DNA of 64,000 nt from Coleophoma eucalyptorum (lineage: Eukaryota > Ascomycota > Leotiomycetes > Helotiales > Dermateaceae): assembly GCA_026120035.1 (NCBI GenBank), contig JALRME010000016.1:62001-126000 (forward strand), in the 5' to 3' direction. The translations under genes and the position numbers were made by a program. This document shows, piece after piece, positions 40,937 through 52,532 of the stretch (position 1 is its first letter; every line of letters begins with the position of its first letter). The notes beneath the pieces were generated by a model. It did no database searches and was not told the origin of the DNA. It worked only from the letters and a program-made list of their open reading frames with translations.

Positions 40937-41085
40937 TGTTGCGAGCAACGATGCAAGGTCAATAGAGAGGGTGGATTGAAGGTATCATTGACATTGGCAT
41001 TGTAGAAAGAAGGTGAAGGTCTGCCTGGAGGTCTATTTACATGTAGGTGCCTGTCGCGTGATCACATGACCCTTTTCTTTCAACA
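40937..41085 (+). mobile_element. solo LTR-like element, family A, copy 2
   Basis: 149 bp with perfect TGTTG/CAACA ends, flanked by GAAAT at 40932-40936 and 41086-41090. It matches copy 1 (15614-15763) along its length, including CTGCCTGGAGGTCTATTTAC and GTCGCGTGATCACATGACCC. Confidence 0.9.
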
Positions 41086-41770
41086 GAAATAGTAGAGAAA
41101 GCTAATATTCATACATTTGGAAAGTGGTGATAATAAAAGAAAAGAAAGAAAGAAAGGAAGAGAGAACGAGATATTATCTGGATTTTATCTAGACTGAAAA
41201 CACCCTAGGCTATAATAAGACTAGTATAGAGCTAAGCCCTATTAGGAAGGTTTGTTGTGGGTTTTGCCAATGTGCGCCGTACTCTCACAACCCGCTAGAC
41301 CTATTTCGTTTCACAACATCCGGCCCCCAATGGCGTCCTTTCCTCAGCATTGGCGACATCGAATCTACCATATTATCTCGCTCTTCTCTCCTAAAGCCAC
41401 AGCTCCTTGTGCTATATGCATCTGCGAGGTGGCTGGCTGCTCTGCTTTTAGGCTTCAATTATGATGTTGCCCCTCAACCGCATCCAAAGATGTCGAATAG
41501 GGGCCAGAAAGCTAAGATACGGAACATGCCGAGAAAGTGGATCTGCGCGTCACCTATAAATACGAACTCTCCGCTTCTCATCCAACTAGATACCTGCTGC
41601 CTGACAGCTCATTTTGGTCGGATCATTGAGTAAAGAGCAAATTGTATCTGAGCTCAATGAAAATTATAACTTCGACAAAACCACTTTAACTAAGCGCCCG
41701 TCGGGCTGGGCCGAGAGTCCTAACGGCCTTCATCTCGGTTTGCGGCTCATCCAAATACTAACCATCAGTC

Positions 41771-44700
41771 ATGGTGTGCCAGTTAATATCAAGCCAGGAC
41801 TTATGGCATAAGGCCCACAACTCACTAAGTCCACAACTCCAAGCCAGTTTAGATCTGGTGAAGACTGGCAAACGCGATATCTTGGCGGCAGTCCTGAAAG
41901 CGGCGGAAGAGAAGAGACAAATCTGTCTTTTGAAACGGTGGAAATTCAAAAATTCAAAAGGCGAAGAGGTTATTGTCCGCGATGTTTTGGAGAAAATCGC
42001 TGGATGGATCAAGAAGTTTAAAGAAGTCGGTGATACCATCGTTCAATATGACCCTACCTATGCCGCGCTACCATGGGCAGGTGTACGTTTTCTGCTCCAG
42101 ACAAGTGTAAATGACGTGCAAACTTTTGGAGCAATGGTCTTCGATCTAGAGGTTTTGGCTTGTCTTCTTACTCGCTATAGAGCGTTTGAGCATCTCCATC
42201 TGAACCATCAGTCCATGGTGAAAGTGGATTTGGAACAAGCTTTGACTCGCCTGTATGCAAACGTACTGGTATTTTTAGCCAAGGCCGTACAATACTTTCA
42301 AGAATCAACCGCCAGCAAGTACAGCATGTATCCCTGGATTTCAGAATACTGATTTCTACAGCCCGCCTTGGGAAGAGTGTATTTCACACGGCGAACGAAC
42401 AGCTCCTAGAGAAGATTCTAGCCCAAGAGACAGAGATTCTAAAATTTGCTGATCTGGTTGACACCGAAAGACTCCTTGTCCCGGAAACCGCAATGATACG
42501 CTTGGCAGATCAGACACTTATATCTGAAAGGGCTTTGGAGGAGTCTCAGTATCTTGAAATGCTTCGCTGGACATCTTCGACCCCATTCTTCCGACACCAT
42601 GATTACAATTCTGAAAAAAGACTCCCAGGGACGGGGATGTGGCTTCTAAACCACGCAAAGTATAAGGAATGGATGTGGTCGAGCTCATCTTCTATTCTGC
42701 TTCTCAGCGGAATTCCTGGCTCCGGTAAAACAAAATTGTGTTCCGTTGTGGTGGACAAATTTCTCACCGAGGCTTCTACCTACGATCTTAAGGCTCCGTT
42801 AGCGTACTTTTACTGCACGGACTCCCAGTCTGAGCCAGAAAGATCTTCTCCAGATGGAATCTTGCGAAGTATTGTTAGGCAGTTAACGATAACAGCTGGA
42901 CCCAATCCAAAAGTTTGTGACATTCTTCTGGATGACTTTGAACGGAGGAAAGCCTTAGCCAGAATAGATGGGTTTGAGTTAGATAGATTGGGGATACATG
43001 AGTGCGTACAGCTTATCTTGAAGATTGTAGGGACAAATCCAGCGAACATTGTCATTGACGCAATTGATGAAGTCAGTGAATCTCGGATCCACGAACTAAT
43101 CGAGGCTTTGAATCAGATCGTGGCAGACTCTACAAATGTTGTCAAAGTCTTCTTAACTAGTCGAGATGATAGTTACATCTTCGGACTCCTGCCTAAAGTA
43201 GCGGAAATTCGCATTACTAGTGGAGTTAACAGAGATGATATGGTAGCTTTCGCACAACGTCAACTAGAAGAGATAAAACTGGAAGAACGTTTACAGAACA
43301 AGGATGAGCTATTAGGTCTAAAAGAAGAATTGGTATCCATGCTCCTCGAAAGAGCGGGTGAGATGTCAGTGGTTATAGTAGCATTGGCCTCTCGCTGACT
43401 TCAAGCAACAGGTTTCTGTGGGTCGATTTACAGATCCATCGCTTTCGTGGTATGAGATATAAGCAGGATATTATCAACGCCATAAGAGATTCTTCAATCG
43501 CCATGATGGACCCGAAGTTGGACCAACTATTTGCTGGAAGTTTTGGATGCATCTTAGAAGCCGAGCCAATGGCCCGTAGCATCGCGATTCGCACATTCTC
43601 CTGGCTTCTTTTTGGCAAAGAATCTCTATCGCCATCCGCCTTCATTTCTGCCGTCTCTTTACCGAACACTACGAGCGATCCTATTCACCTAGAGCTTTGC
43701 GAATTGATAAACATATGCCACAACCTGATCATTCTCGATTCGAAATCAAACGTTGTACGCTTTTCTCATCAGACTGTTCAGGAGTTTGCACGGAAGCAAG
43801 CAATTTTTGCAGCACCTGATGCTCACAGGGTTCTGGCTGAAAGTTGCCTGCATATATGTATGCTGGGCCCGACAGACAACGTCGAATCTGATCTGAGCAT
43901 AACAGATAATTTTTACAATTATGGCTCTACATACTGGGCAGATCATTATCAGAGTGTTGAGGCCACGTCCTCTGATTACATGAACACTGAGATATGCGAT
44001 CTGATGCTTCAGTTTATCTTTGAACATATCTTGTCATTTACTGGTTGGCTTGACAGGTGTCAGGATTTGGCAACAGCTCTTCCCAGAGACCACTACAAAA
44101 AGATAGCTTTAAGTGCACTTTCAAGCTCAGATTCGTCGCCGCTATTCACAGCTTGCGTCTTTGGCCTCAAAACACTGCTTAACCATATCATAATGACCAA
44201 AGAGATCGATTTGCAGCGAAAAAATGACCTTGGCTATACCGGACTGTATCTTGCAGCAGCAGCCGGCCATAGTGACATAGTTTGCATTCTCGCCGAAAAG
44301 GGTGCGGATGTGAACATGAGCTGCGGGAGGCATGGTAGCCCAATTAATGCGGCCTGTTATGGGGGTCATACTAGTGTTGTGCAAGTACTCATGGACCTTG
44401 GAGCTGAAACACGGTTTGACCATATTTCTCAAAATCCCCTTCAGGTTGCATTTGCTCGAAATCAAGAAGATGCTGCTATGCTTCTCCTTAATAGTGGAAC
44501 CGAGGATTTGGATCAGAATTCATACGACTTGGCCTTGTTGGGAGCCTCACGGGCTGGATTTCTTGAAGTAGTGGAACTGCTTCTCAAATCTAAGAATTCC
44601 TACATCAAAACAGCCGATCCGTCTCACAGTAGTAAGATAAAATCAGGAGTCACCGCTGCAATCAAAAATGGCCACACAAAAGTCCTTCAAACCTTCTTGA

Positions 44701-47700
44701 AAAGTGCGTCCAATTTAGACGGAGTCTTGCCAGATGATGGTGTTTCTCTGGCAGCTTTGTATGGGAAGGAAGACATGATGACCCTGCTACTTAATAAGGG
44801 ACTTAGCATAGAGAATCAAGGCTCACTAGGTTCACCTCTTCGAGTTGCAAGCCTTATGGGCCACGAGTCTATTGTGACTAACTTATTGGCAAGAGGTGCG
44901 AGGGTTAATTCATGTGATTTGATTGGCTCTGCGCTCCAAGCTGCGGCCATGAGAGGGCATATATGGATCTCGAGGCTTCTAATACAGAATGGTGCAGATG
45001 TTAATCAACACGGTGGGTATTACGGAACTGCGCTCCAGGCTGCTGCCTTTCATGGTCGCACTGATGTTGTAAAAATCTTGCTTGATGCCGGTGCGCGGGT
45101 ACACGACCGTGGTTTAGCAAAAGATTCCTTTCATGCCGCTGCGGAAGGTGGACACCAGGAAGTCATCTTACTTCTACTCCAACAAGGATTTAAGTTTCAC
45201 CATACACCTCCCGGACCTATGGTCAATTGGGCACAGCCGTCGCCATACAAAACGTTGATACGAGATGCATCTCCAGAACGTGACGGGCACCCAGGTAGCA
45301 AGCATCGTGGCGATAGGCATACCTTTGACGAAAATAGCGATTCTCAGACTCAGCTATATGCCTCTGTATCCAATTTCGATCAGATTTTCGATGTTATGAG
45401 CAAATCAAAGACACCTACCAGCAGGAGCACCATTCAACGTTATCATCAGACAGTCTATCCCGTTTCACAGCTTGAAAACTACCCGCTGCAAGTGGCAGCC
45501 TCAATGGGTCATGCATCAGTTGTTAGGATACTTATTGAGCAGCGACAAACTTTGGGAATTCCAGATGAAGAGATTGGCTGTGCACTCCAAGAGGCGGCTC
45601 TAAACAATCACGTCGGTGTTGTCAAGGTCTTGGTCGAGGCCAAGCTAAATTTGAAGCCGCATGTCCGAAAAGCACTGGAAGGCGCAGTCTCAAAAGGGAA
45701 TGTGGATATTGCCCATGCTTTATTGACTTATGCGTCAGTCAACGGATGTATCGAAGTGTGCATTGAGAGTATGCTCAGCTTAGGATGCCGCGGAAACATC
45801 CCTATGCTAGCACAGGCTATCGACTTGATAAGCCACCAGAGATCCAGCAATGGCTCGGAATCAACGAGGCAAACTGCATTGTCGGAAGAAATGTGGCGAA
45901 CTGCATTGTTGGATGCTGCTAAGCACAACTTCCCGCAGGCAATCAAGATTATACTCGAGTTCAATAAAAAAATTCGCAAAGATGCCATGTCAAGGGCTTT
46001 CACTAAGGCATGCGTTGCGGGTAGTACTGTAGCAGTGGTCACATTTCTACAAAATTTCCCCGAACTCCTTGAGTGTCAAGATTTAAGCGCCCACCTAGCG
46101 ACAGCTGCACTCAAAGGAGATCACGAGCTCGTGCAGTTCTTTGTCAAGCCACCAAATCATATATTCAAAATTCCCATGACCGCTAAATCGCTAATTTTCG
46201 CTGCTGGAAATGGCCATACAGATCTTGTCCGATTTCTGATGGAAAACTTCAATGGCGAACAAAGTTTTAGCACAACAATCGCACGCGCACTGAATATATC
46301 TTCTCGAAATGGACATGATGAGGTGGTTAGTCTCTTAGTTCGGGGTGGAGCTGATGTCAACGCTGTTGTAGACGAGGTTCTGTTTCCTCAGAGCGAGACC
46401 GGCTATCCTGGCCTGTCGAGGTATCGGATTAGCTCGGATGGCCCGCTATCTCAGCGACGCAAGACAAGTGCACTGCATGAATGTTTGCAAGGCTTTAAAA
46501 GATTTGAATCGCATCGTTATCCGCTTTACTCCAGGAATGAGTGGAATGTCTCAAGCAAGGAAGCACAAGAAGCGGCCATTCAGCACCTACTCGAGGGTGG
46601 CGCAGATGTCAATGCTTTGGCTAACCAAGAAAACTACCCGATCTACATGGCGGCTAAATACTGTTCAGAAAAAATTGTTACATCTTTTATTAAGGCAGGA
46701 GCGGATGTCAACGCAGTGGTGGGCAAAGACTCGGCACTTTATGCAGCAGTTGGGCGAGAATTGTCATCAGCTGCAATAGTGCAGCAACTCATTCAAGCTG
46801 GGGCAGAGTATTCTTCAGATAAACTGGGTCCGAGCTCATTATTGGAAAATACGCTCAAATTCTTCGTCGGTAAAACGACTCGGAAGTCTTTCCATAGCTA
46901 CGATGATCCAGACGGCCACTTTCTAGAAGCCGAGTCTATTGAGTATGTGCTCCATCAAGGTCCTGGGGCCGTGATAAAAATTTTGCTTTCAAAATTTCCA
47001 GGAGAAACAACAGATCATGAGAGATACGGCTTATTGTTACAGATGGCCGCGGTTATTGACGATCGGGAGTGTATTGAGTTACTGCTCGAGAGAAAGACGA
47101 ATATCAACTCGACTGGTTACTATTATGGAACAGCCTTACAAGCTGCATGTCGATTCGGACACCATGACTTGGTGCGCCGCTTACTGCAAGCCAATGCTGA
47201 TGTCAACATTATTCAAGGAAGATATCAAACTGCTCTACGTGCAGCTGTCGTCAGGGGCCATCTAGGCATCGCGGAAACTCTAATAAGCTATGGCGCAGAC
47301 GTTGAATTGCACTTCGACAACGACCAATTGTATATAAATGCTAGGGAAGGCGTATATCTCAACGCATTACACTTAGCTGTGGAGCGTGGCTATGTTGAGG
47401 TTGCGCAAAGACTCCTCACTGTTGGCGCAGATGTGCATCACGACCCACCTGGCTTTCCGCATATGTTGATCACTGCTTCGATGGCTGGTAATATTGATAT
47501 GGTGGAACTCTTAATTGCAGCCGGAGCACATGTCAACGTTCGTGGGAAAAAGAAATCGCATCGGGGTAGCATCCCAGCCGAAGAGGCAAGCCCTATTCAT
47601 GCGGCTTGTGCACATGGTCACCACGATATTGTCACTATTCTCCTCAATCACGGCGCAGACGTGAATGCGGAGGTTGACACATCAGACACGCCCCTCGGGA

Positions 47701-49995
47701 TTGCATCTCGAAATGGTTATTTGCGCATTGTTCACTTGCTCCTCAATGCTGGAGCAAATATTGACCACAATTTAGGTGGTACTGCACTATCGAAGGCCTG
47801 TTATAGTGGACAATTAGATGTTGTAAAAGAATTACTCTCCCATGGGGCAACAATATGGAAATCTGGAACAATTCCAAATGCACTTGCTAAAGCGTGCTCT
47901 TTCAGGCATTTTCCAATCATCGAGCTCCTACTAGAAAAGCTTTCTGGCACTGAAATGGAAGGGCCAGCTTTAACAGAGGCCATGAATATTGCATGCAAAA
48001 ACCACAATTATAAAGTTTTCGACCTCTTACTTGAGTACAGATCCAGCAATACCGATATCCTTATTCAGTCGTGCAGAGCTGGCTCGGTGTCCGCCGTCAG
48101 GAAGGTTCTTGAGGCCGGCGTACCTGTTGACAGCCAGGATAACATAGGCGTTCGCCCCCTACATATTGCAGCATTTCATATGCAGGTAGAAATTGTACAC
48201 CTGCTCATTGGCCTAGGAGCAAATGTTGACCATAAGATTGATAAATACGGAAGTCCTATCATGGCGACCCTGCAAGGGTGTGTAGTACCAAAGCTAAGAA
48301 CGACGATAGACCCAAAAGCCAAGACTCTCGCAGCTAATCTACCAGAGCTATCAATCCATCAAGACCCTGGTACAACACCGGAACCTGGATATAAGCATCT
48401 CCTTGAGTGTGAGGCGATTGTGCAGTCCTTGGTGGATCACGGCGCAAATGCTGACACTGATTGTGGGAGTTTTGGTAGCGCGCTGCATCTTGCATCATTT
48501 ATGGGAAGCGAGAAGCTCATCCACATGCTCTTAGATAATGGTGTTGATATCAATAAGTGTGGTGGTTACTTCGGGAGCGCACTCTTTGCTGCTATTGAAA
48601 GTCATCACCCAAGCGTCGCAGAAATACTTATTGGACGAGGAATCGATCTCCAGTACATTTCTTCTACCCATGGCTCAGCGTTGCAGTATGCATGTTCTCT
48701 GGGAAACAATGCCATAGTAGAATTGTTGTTGAAACAGGGGGCAGACCCGAACACAACTGTAGGTCCAAAATTCTGAGATTAAATATGTCCCTTCTGATTT
48801 GAATTATCCCGTCTTGTTTGTAAAAACTATCTTCTCTTGCTTTTATTAGTTATTTGATCTGGATAACTTCTGATTCTTGTTTAAGTTAATCTAGAACGAG
48901 TAAACTAACTTTGAGTAGGCAGGCACGGGCTGCAGTCCTCTCACGACGGCCATGACTAAATACCAACATAGGCTTCCCCCCTTTTCAGACGACAAAGAAT
49001 CCATTGTTGAGCTTATCCTACGATATGGGAAGGAGGTGAAAGTCTCCGAAGCTGATCTCATAGCAGCAGTAAAAGATAAATCCCGATATCGAAAACATAA
49101 TTTGGAACGCCTGCTTGAGCACGACAAGATGGTAACAGTTTCTGAAAGCGCTCTTATCGCCTTCGTGGATGATTCCCACCCGGAAAACAAGCTTCTACTT
49201 ATGCTGCTTCAGCGGAGTGGAGATATTGGAGTGACAGAAAAAATGCTCAAGCACGTCAAGAATGATAAAACACTACGATTACTTCTCAGCCAGGGCCATA
49301 AATTCAAGATTACATCAGAAATACTTGAAGCAATGAGAAGTGGACAACTTGTTGAAACCCTGTTGGAGTACAACAATACCCTCACGCCAAATGATACCGT
49401 TGTCATCACTATCCTAGAATCCGACCCCAACCGCGGGAGACATTCACACCACGACAGAAACAAGAAAGATATTCTTGACCTCATATGGGAACGCAACCCC
49501 AATCTCGAAGTCACCAGAGATATGCTCAAAGCCGCAAAGAGGGTGAAAGACCTTTCATTCCTTCTCGCCCACAGCCCTCCCACCTTACGTATCTCAAAGG
49601 AAGTCCTTGATAACATTGCAAAATCTTACACCGAATGTTTGGAACTTCTCCGCCTGGTATTTCAACATGAGCCAACAATTAAAATTCCCACCGACACGTG
49701 CATCCGAGCTTTATTGAACCACAACAAAAAGGAGATCCTGAATACAATTTTAAAGCATGATCCCGATATGCCTATTACTGAGGAGATTTTCCTGACCTTC
49801 TTTGGGGAATTCCCAGGGGCAAGGGACGAGAATCGGGTAGAGTTGGCGGTGTTGTTGAAGAAGTATGGGAAGAAAGTTAGATTTACAGATACGATTAGGA
49901 AGAAGATTGATAACGCGTATCAAAGTACGCATATGGCTGACATGAAAGAGATGTATTATAGTCTTGCAGAAGAGGAAGAGCCGGTGCAAAGTTGA
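41771..49995 (+). CDS. fungal NLR-type protein: NACHT_N, NACHT, long ankyrin array, C-terminal repeats
   Basis: STAND-type NTPase, the fungal counterpart of plant and animal NLRs, thought to act in non-self recognition and cell-death signalling. Segments: 41771-42318, 42345-43364, 43412-48758, 48919-49995, about 2,663 residues in one consistent frame. The N-terminal domain (DLWHKAHNSLSPQLQ, then YAALPWAGVRFLLQT) is of the NACHT_N type. NACHT follows: Walker A GIPGSGKT near residue 304, Walker B IVIDAIDEV, sensor FLTSRDD. After a linker come dozens of ankyrin units (GxTxLxxAAxxGHxxIVxxLLxxGADVN) over about 1,500 residues, then a 355-residue region of non-ankyrin repeats. Introns 2 and 3 are ordinary (47 and 160 nt). 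The first gap is only 26 nt (42319-42344) although it has GT..AG ends. An upstream exon is possible. Confidence 0.88.
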
Positions 49996-50459
49996 TTAAC
50001 TGATATTTTTAGATACGCATGTGTGTGGCAGATAACAATCTAGGAATAGTGATTTAATCATCAAGGCTAACAGAACTATTGTGATAACTCTCCTCTGTGA
50101 ACTTTGTGTGTACATGGATATCGTGGTACTTTAAAATGTCTGTTGGGTAGGTATTGCGATATTCTCACAGCAATGACGAGGTTTAAGAGTGATTCGTTCT
50201 CCTTTCTCTGCCTTGCTAGGAAACTGTTCTATGTTTACTTGCCTGCATGAACTAAAATAGATTTCGCTATTAGTACATTTATTAAAGGTTACATGCAGTT
50301 GAGAAGAGATAAATATATTGGGACCTCGTTTAATATTGCTACCAAGTACAACCCCCACCAATCAGAGCACGCCATGCTCCTCTATTATTAGCGGGCAAAA
50401 AAAAATAAGTGACATCCCACCAAGAGAAAAAGGTGCAAAAAGGAAAAATTATATGCGCT
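49996..50459. other. intergenic, no gene seen
   Basis: 3' region of the NLR gene up to the tRNA. Short chance ORFs only. Confidence 0.35.
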
Positions 50460-50557
50460 TGAGAGCCGCAGGATTCGAACCTGCGCCACGAATGACTGCG
50501 GTTTTGAGTTCTTTTCAGAGCCTAAACACAGCGCCTTAACCACTCGGCCACTAGTTA
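50460..50557 (-). tRNA. tRNA-Leu(UAG)-like gene with intron and a broken acceptor stem
   Basis: On the minus strand: D-arm GGCCGAGTGGTTAAGGC, anticodon stem CTGTG/CGCAG with loop TTTAGG..C (anticodon TAG), a 19-nt intron one base after the anticodon, a long variable region as in tRNA-Leu, T-arm GCAGGTTCGAATCCTGC, and acceptor 3' strand GGCTCTC plus A. The 5' acceptor strand should be near GAGAGCC but reads TAACTAG and pairs at only one position. So all internal parts look sound, but the 5' end has been replaced. Probably a pseudogene or 5'-truncated copy. Confidence 0.75.
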
Positions 50558-50706
50558 TTGTTAGTTCTGGGACTGAAAATCCATGAGTGTGAGTGATGGT
50601 AACTTACGACTCCCTTTTCGAGTGAATTTTGATAAGAAAATCCTTATCATAAATATATTTACCTTGGATATTGAAAACCTCGAGTAATATTTTATCTTGA
50701 AATTCA

Positions 50707-51610
50707 TTACGCTGTTGGAATATCAAGGCAACTCACTTGGCCAGGTCCGGGATTTGTAAATGCATCCATTGCCAGAGCAAAGGCTCTGGAATTATACAAC
50801 ATACCCTCGTGGGTGAAATTGCCCCCAGCAGCTTGGCTTGGGCATGTGGTTTGAACTTGTGAGTTGGCCACACCAAGGTTATTTCCGTCGAGGAAAAGCG
50901 CAGAAGCTTGGTTGCCACGATCTTGTTGGAGAAGCTATAAATAGTTGTAGTCGGCACTACAGCTGAGTCACCACCATTCTCACGAAGTGTAGCAATAAGT
51001 GTGGAAGTATCTTCCTGCTGCAGAAGTGCTGGGGCCAGTAGGGGATCACCCGTGAGGTCAAAGAGGGCTGCGGCGATATTTGTTCCTTTAATATCCGGAG
51101 AAACAGCGATGAAATCACTCATGGCTGAGCGAGTAGAAGGCCTGTACTTAGTAGCCCATTGCATATTGATTGTTCCCTTAGACCACGTTATAATGCTGAC
51201 ATTATTTTTGTTTGACACACTGGAGACATAACTAATGGCGTACGCGACACATTCCGCCTTAACTTGGACATCGTTGAGGAGGTTAGCCGGCATGTCGAAC
51301 ACAAATGGATCAACCAGGCTGCTGTTTGTTAGAAGCTTCATGAAGTTTCCAGGGTATGTCTGCGTCCCTGTAACACCAGTGCCTCGTCAAAGAATTACTG
51401 GCTTCTTCCGTCCAATCGTAAAATCCTAGGGAATTTTTATAGCAGCTCGAAGATTACAGACAGGGTATGGTGCGTCGGTAGCGCTCTTTGTTGAATATAT
51501 GGTTTGATTTGGCTCTGCCCCCGTAGTTTCTCTGTAGACAAGTTGTGAGACTGATATGAGGGATGCGAACACCATATAAGCCAGCGGTAATAGAAAGGCA
51601 CAGAGAATCG
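50707..51610 (-). pseudogene. CalB-type lipase (alpha/beta hydrolase) pseudogene
   Basis: A secreted lipase relic reads along the minus strand: signal peptide CAFLLPLAYMVFASLIS, then the CalB-like core RAAIKIP, RGTGVTGTQTYPGNF, AECVAYAISYVSS, nucleophile motif TWSKG, SDFIAVSPDIKGT, and an ending NFTHEGMLYNSRAFALAMDA that contains the catalytic His. Breaks: TAG at 51426-51428, TGA at 51387-51389, and a frameshift between the block ending SSTEITL and the His block (near 50870). The Asp of the catalytic triad is Asn (YSFSNKIV where relatives have a D). The start codon position reads ACG. Several independent lesions show the gene is dead. Confidence 0.85.
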
Positions 51611-52532
51611 TTTAGGCCGCATTTTATATAGTAGTGTAGAGCTGTGAGGTTACCAAGAACATTTGGAAGATGAAAATTTGCGTCTAATTTAGTTCTTCGT
51701 TATGAAGAAGAGAGGAGACTAGATCAGATTTAAACTACGAGATCTGCTACCTTTTGAGGTCATAATTAGAGCATTAAGACAAGAAATGTCTACTACGTCA
51801 TAATAAACTGGAATATTGGCTTTCGCAATGACTTTACTGTAAATTGAGTAGTAAAGCCACTTGTCATGGCAGCATTTACAATCAATGATCGCTTCTAGAG
51901 TCACAAAACACATGTAAAGAGCTCGAGTCCATTCGGCTAAGTTACTTGACATGTATAAAACTCATTTTGCGACGAAAAATATGCTACCCCGAGGGATCGG
52001 CATCCAGGAATGAATGACTATAGCTTAGTCAAAAATGCACAGACCAGTTTTGTACAATGGCCCTTGATCAACTGATCTGTTTGCCGGTTTCAAAATCTTG
52101 GCTTGAGACGATCGAAGCGATCAGGAGGTAAGAAAAGAGGGCACTGACCTTTGCATGATGGAATGAACTCTCAAACGGACGATTGTTGGCATGACACGAC
52201 CACTAGATAAATCAATATACCTCGTAGAGTCGTAATCTCCATAGTAATTTCAAGCAATGCCGTCTCATTGATCTCTTACTTAAGATGCGAAGTCAATTTT
52301 ATAAGGTCAATGAGTGTGCACAAAAGTCTTAGTGGGGTTCTTTGCTATGATTTAATAGTCTGCTTTACCAGCCACGATTCAAAGCATGAGGAATATGTCA
52401 TATTCGGTTCTCTCTATCCATCTACTGACAACTCTCCTTTTGATTGCATATCAGAGGTTCATTCAATGACTGAAGCGATATGTATTTTTCATCCCTGAAT
52501 ATCAGCATTGATGGAGAAAGGATTGCGGAATT
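51611..52532. other. intergenic between two pseudogenes, no gene seen
   Basis: About 900 bases with ORFs of 76-77 codons on both strands and no recognisable content. Confidence 0.35.

Larger units (their letters stand above)
37737..41770. other. 4-kb repeat-rich gene desert
   Basis: Contains LTRs of three families, a large hairpin and one unrecognised ORF, all listed separately. The ORF at 39086-39700 runs straight through the family B LTR and is rejected as a gene. The last few hundred bases before 41771 should contain the NLR promoter or an unseen first exon. Confidence 0.45.

Noticed and set aside
43746..48007. Minus-strand ORFs across the NLR gene
   Set aside because: Short antisense frames under a continuous ankyrin-coding frame.
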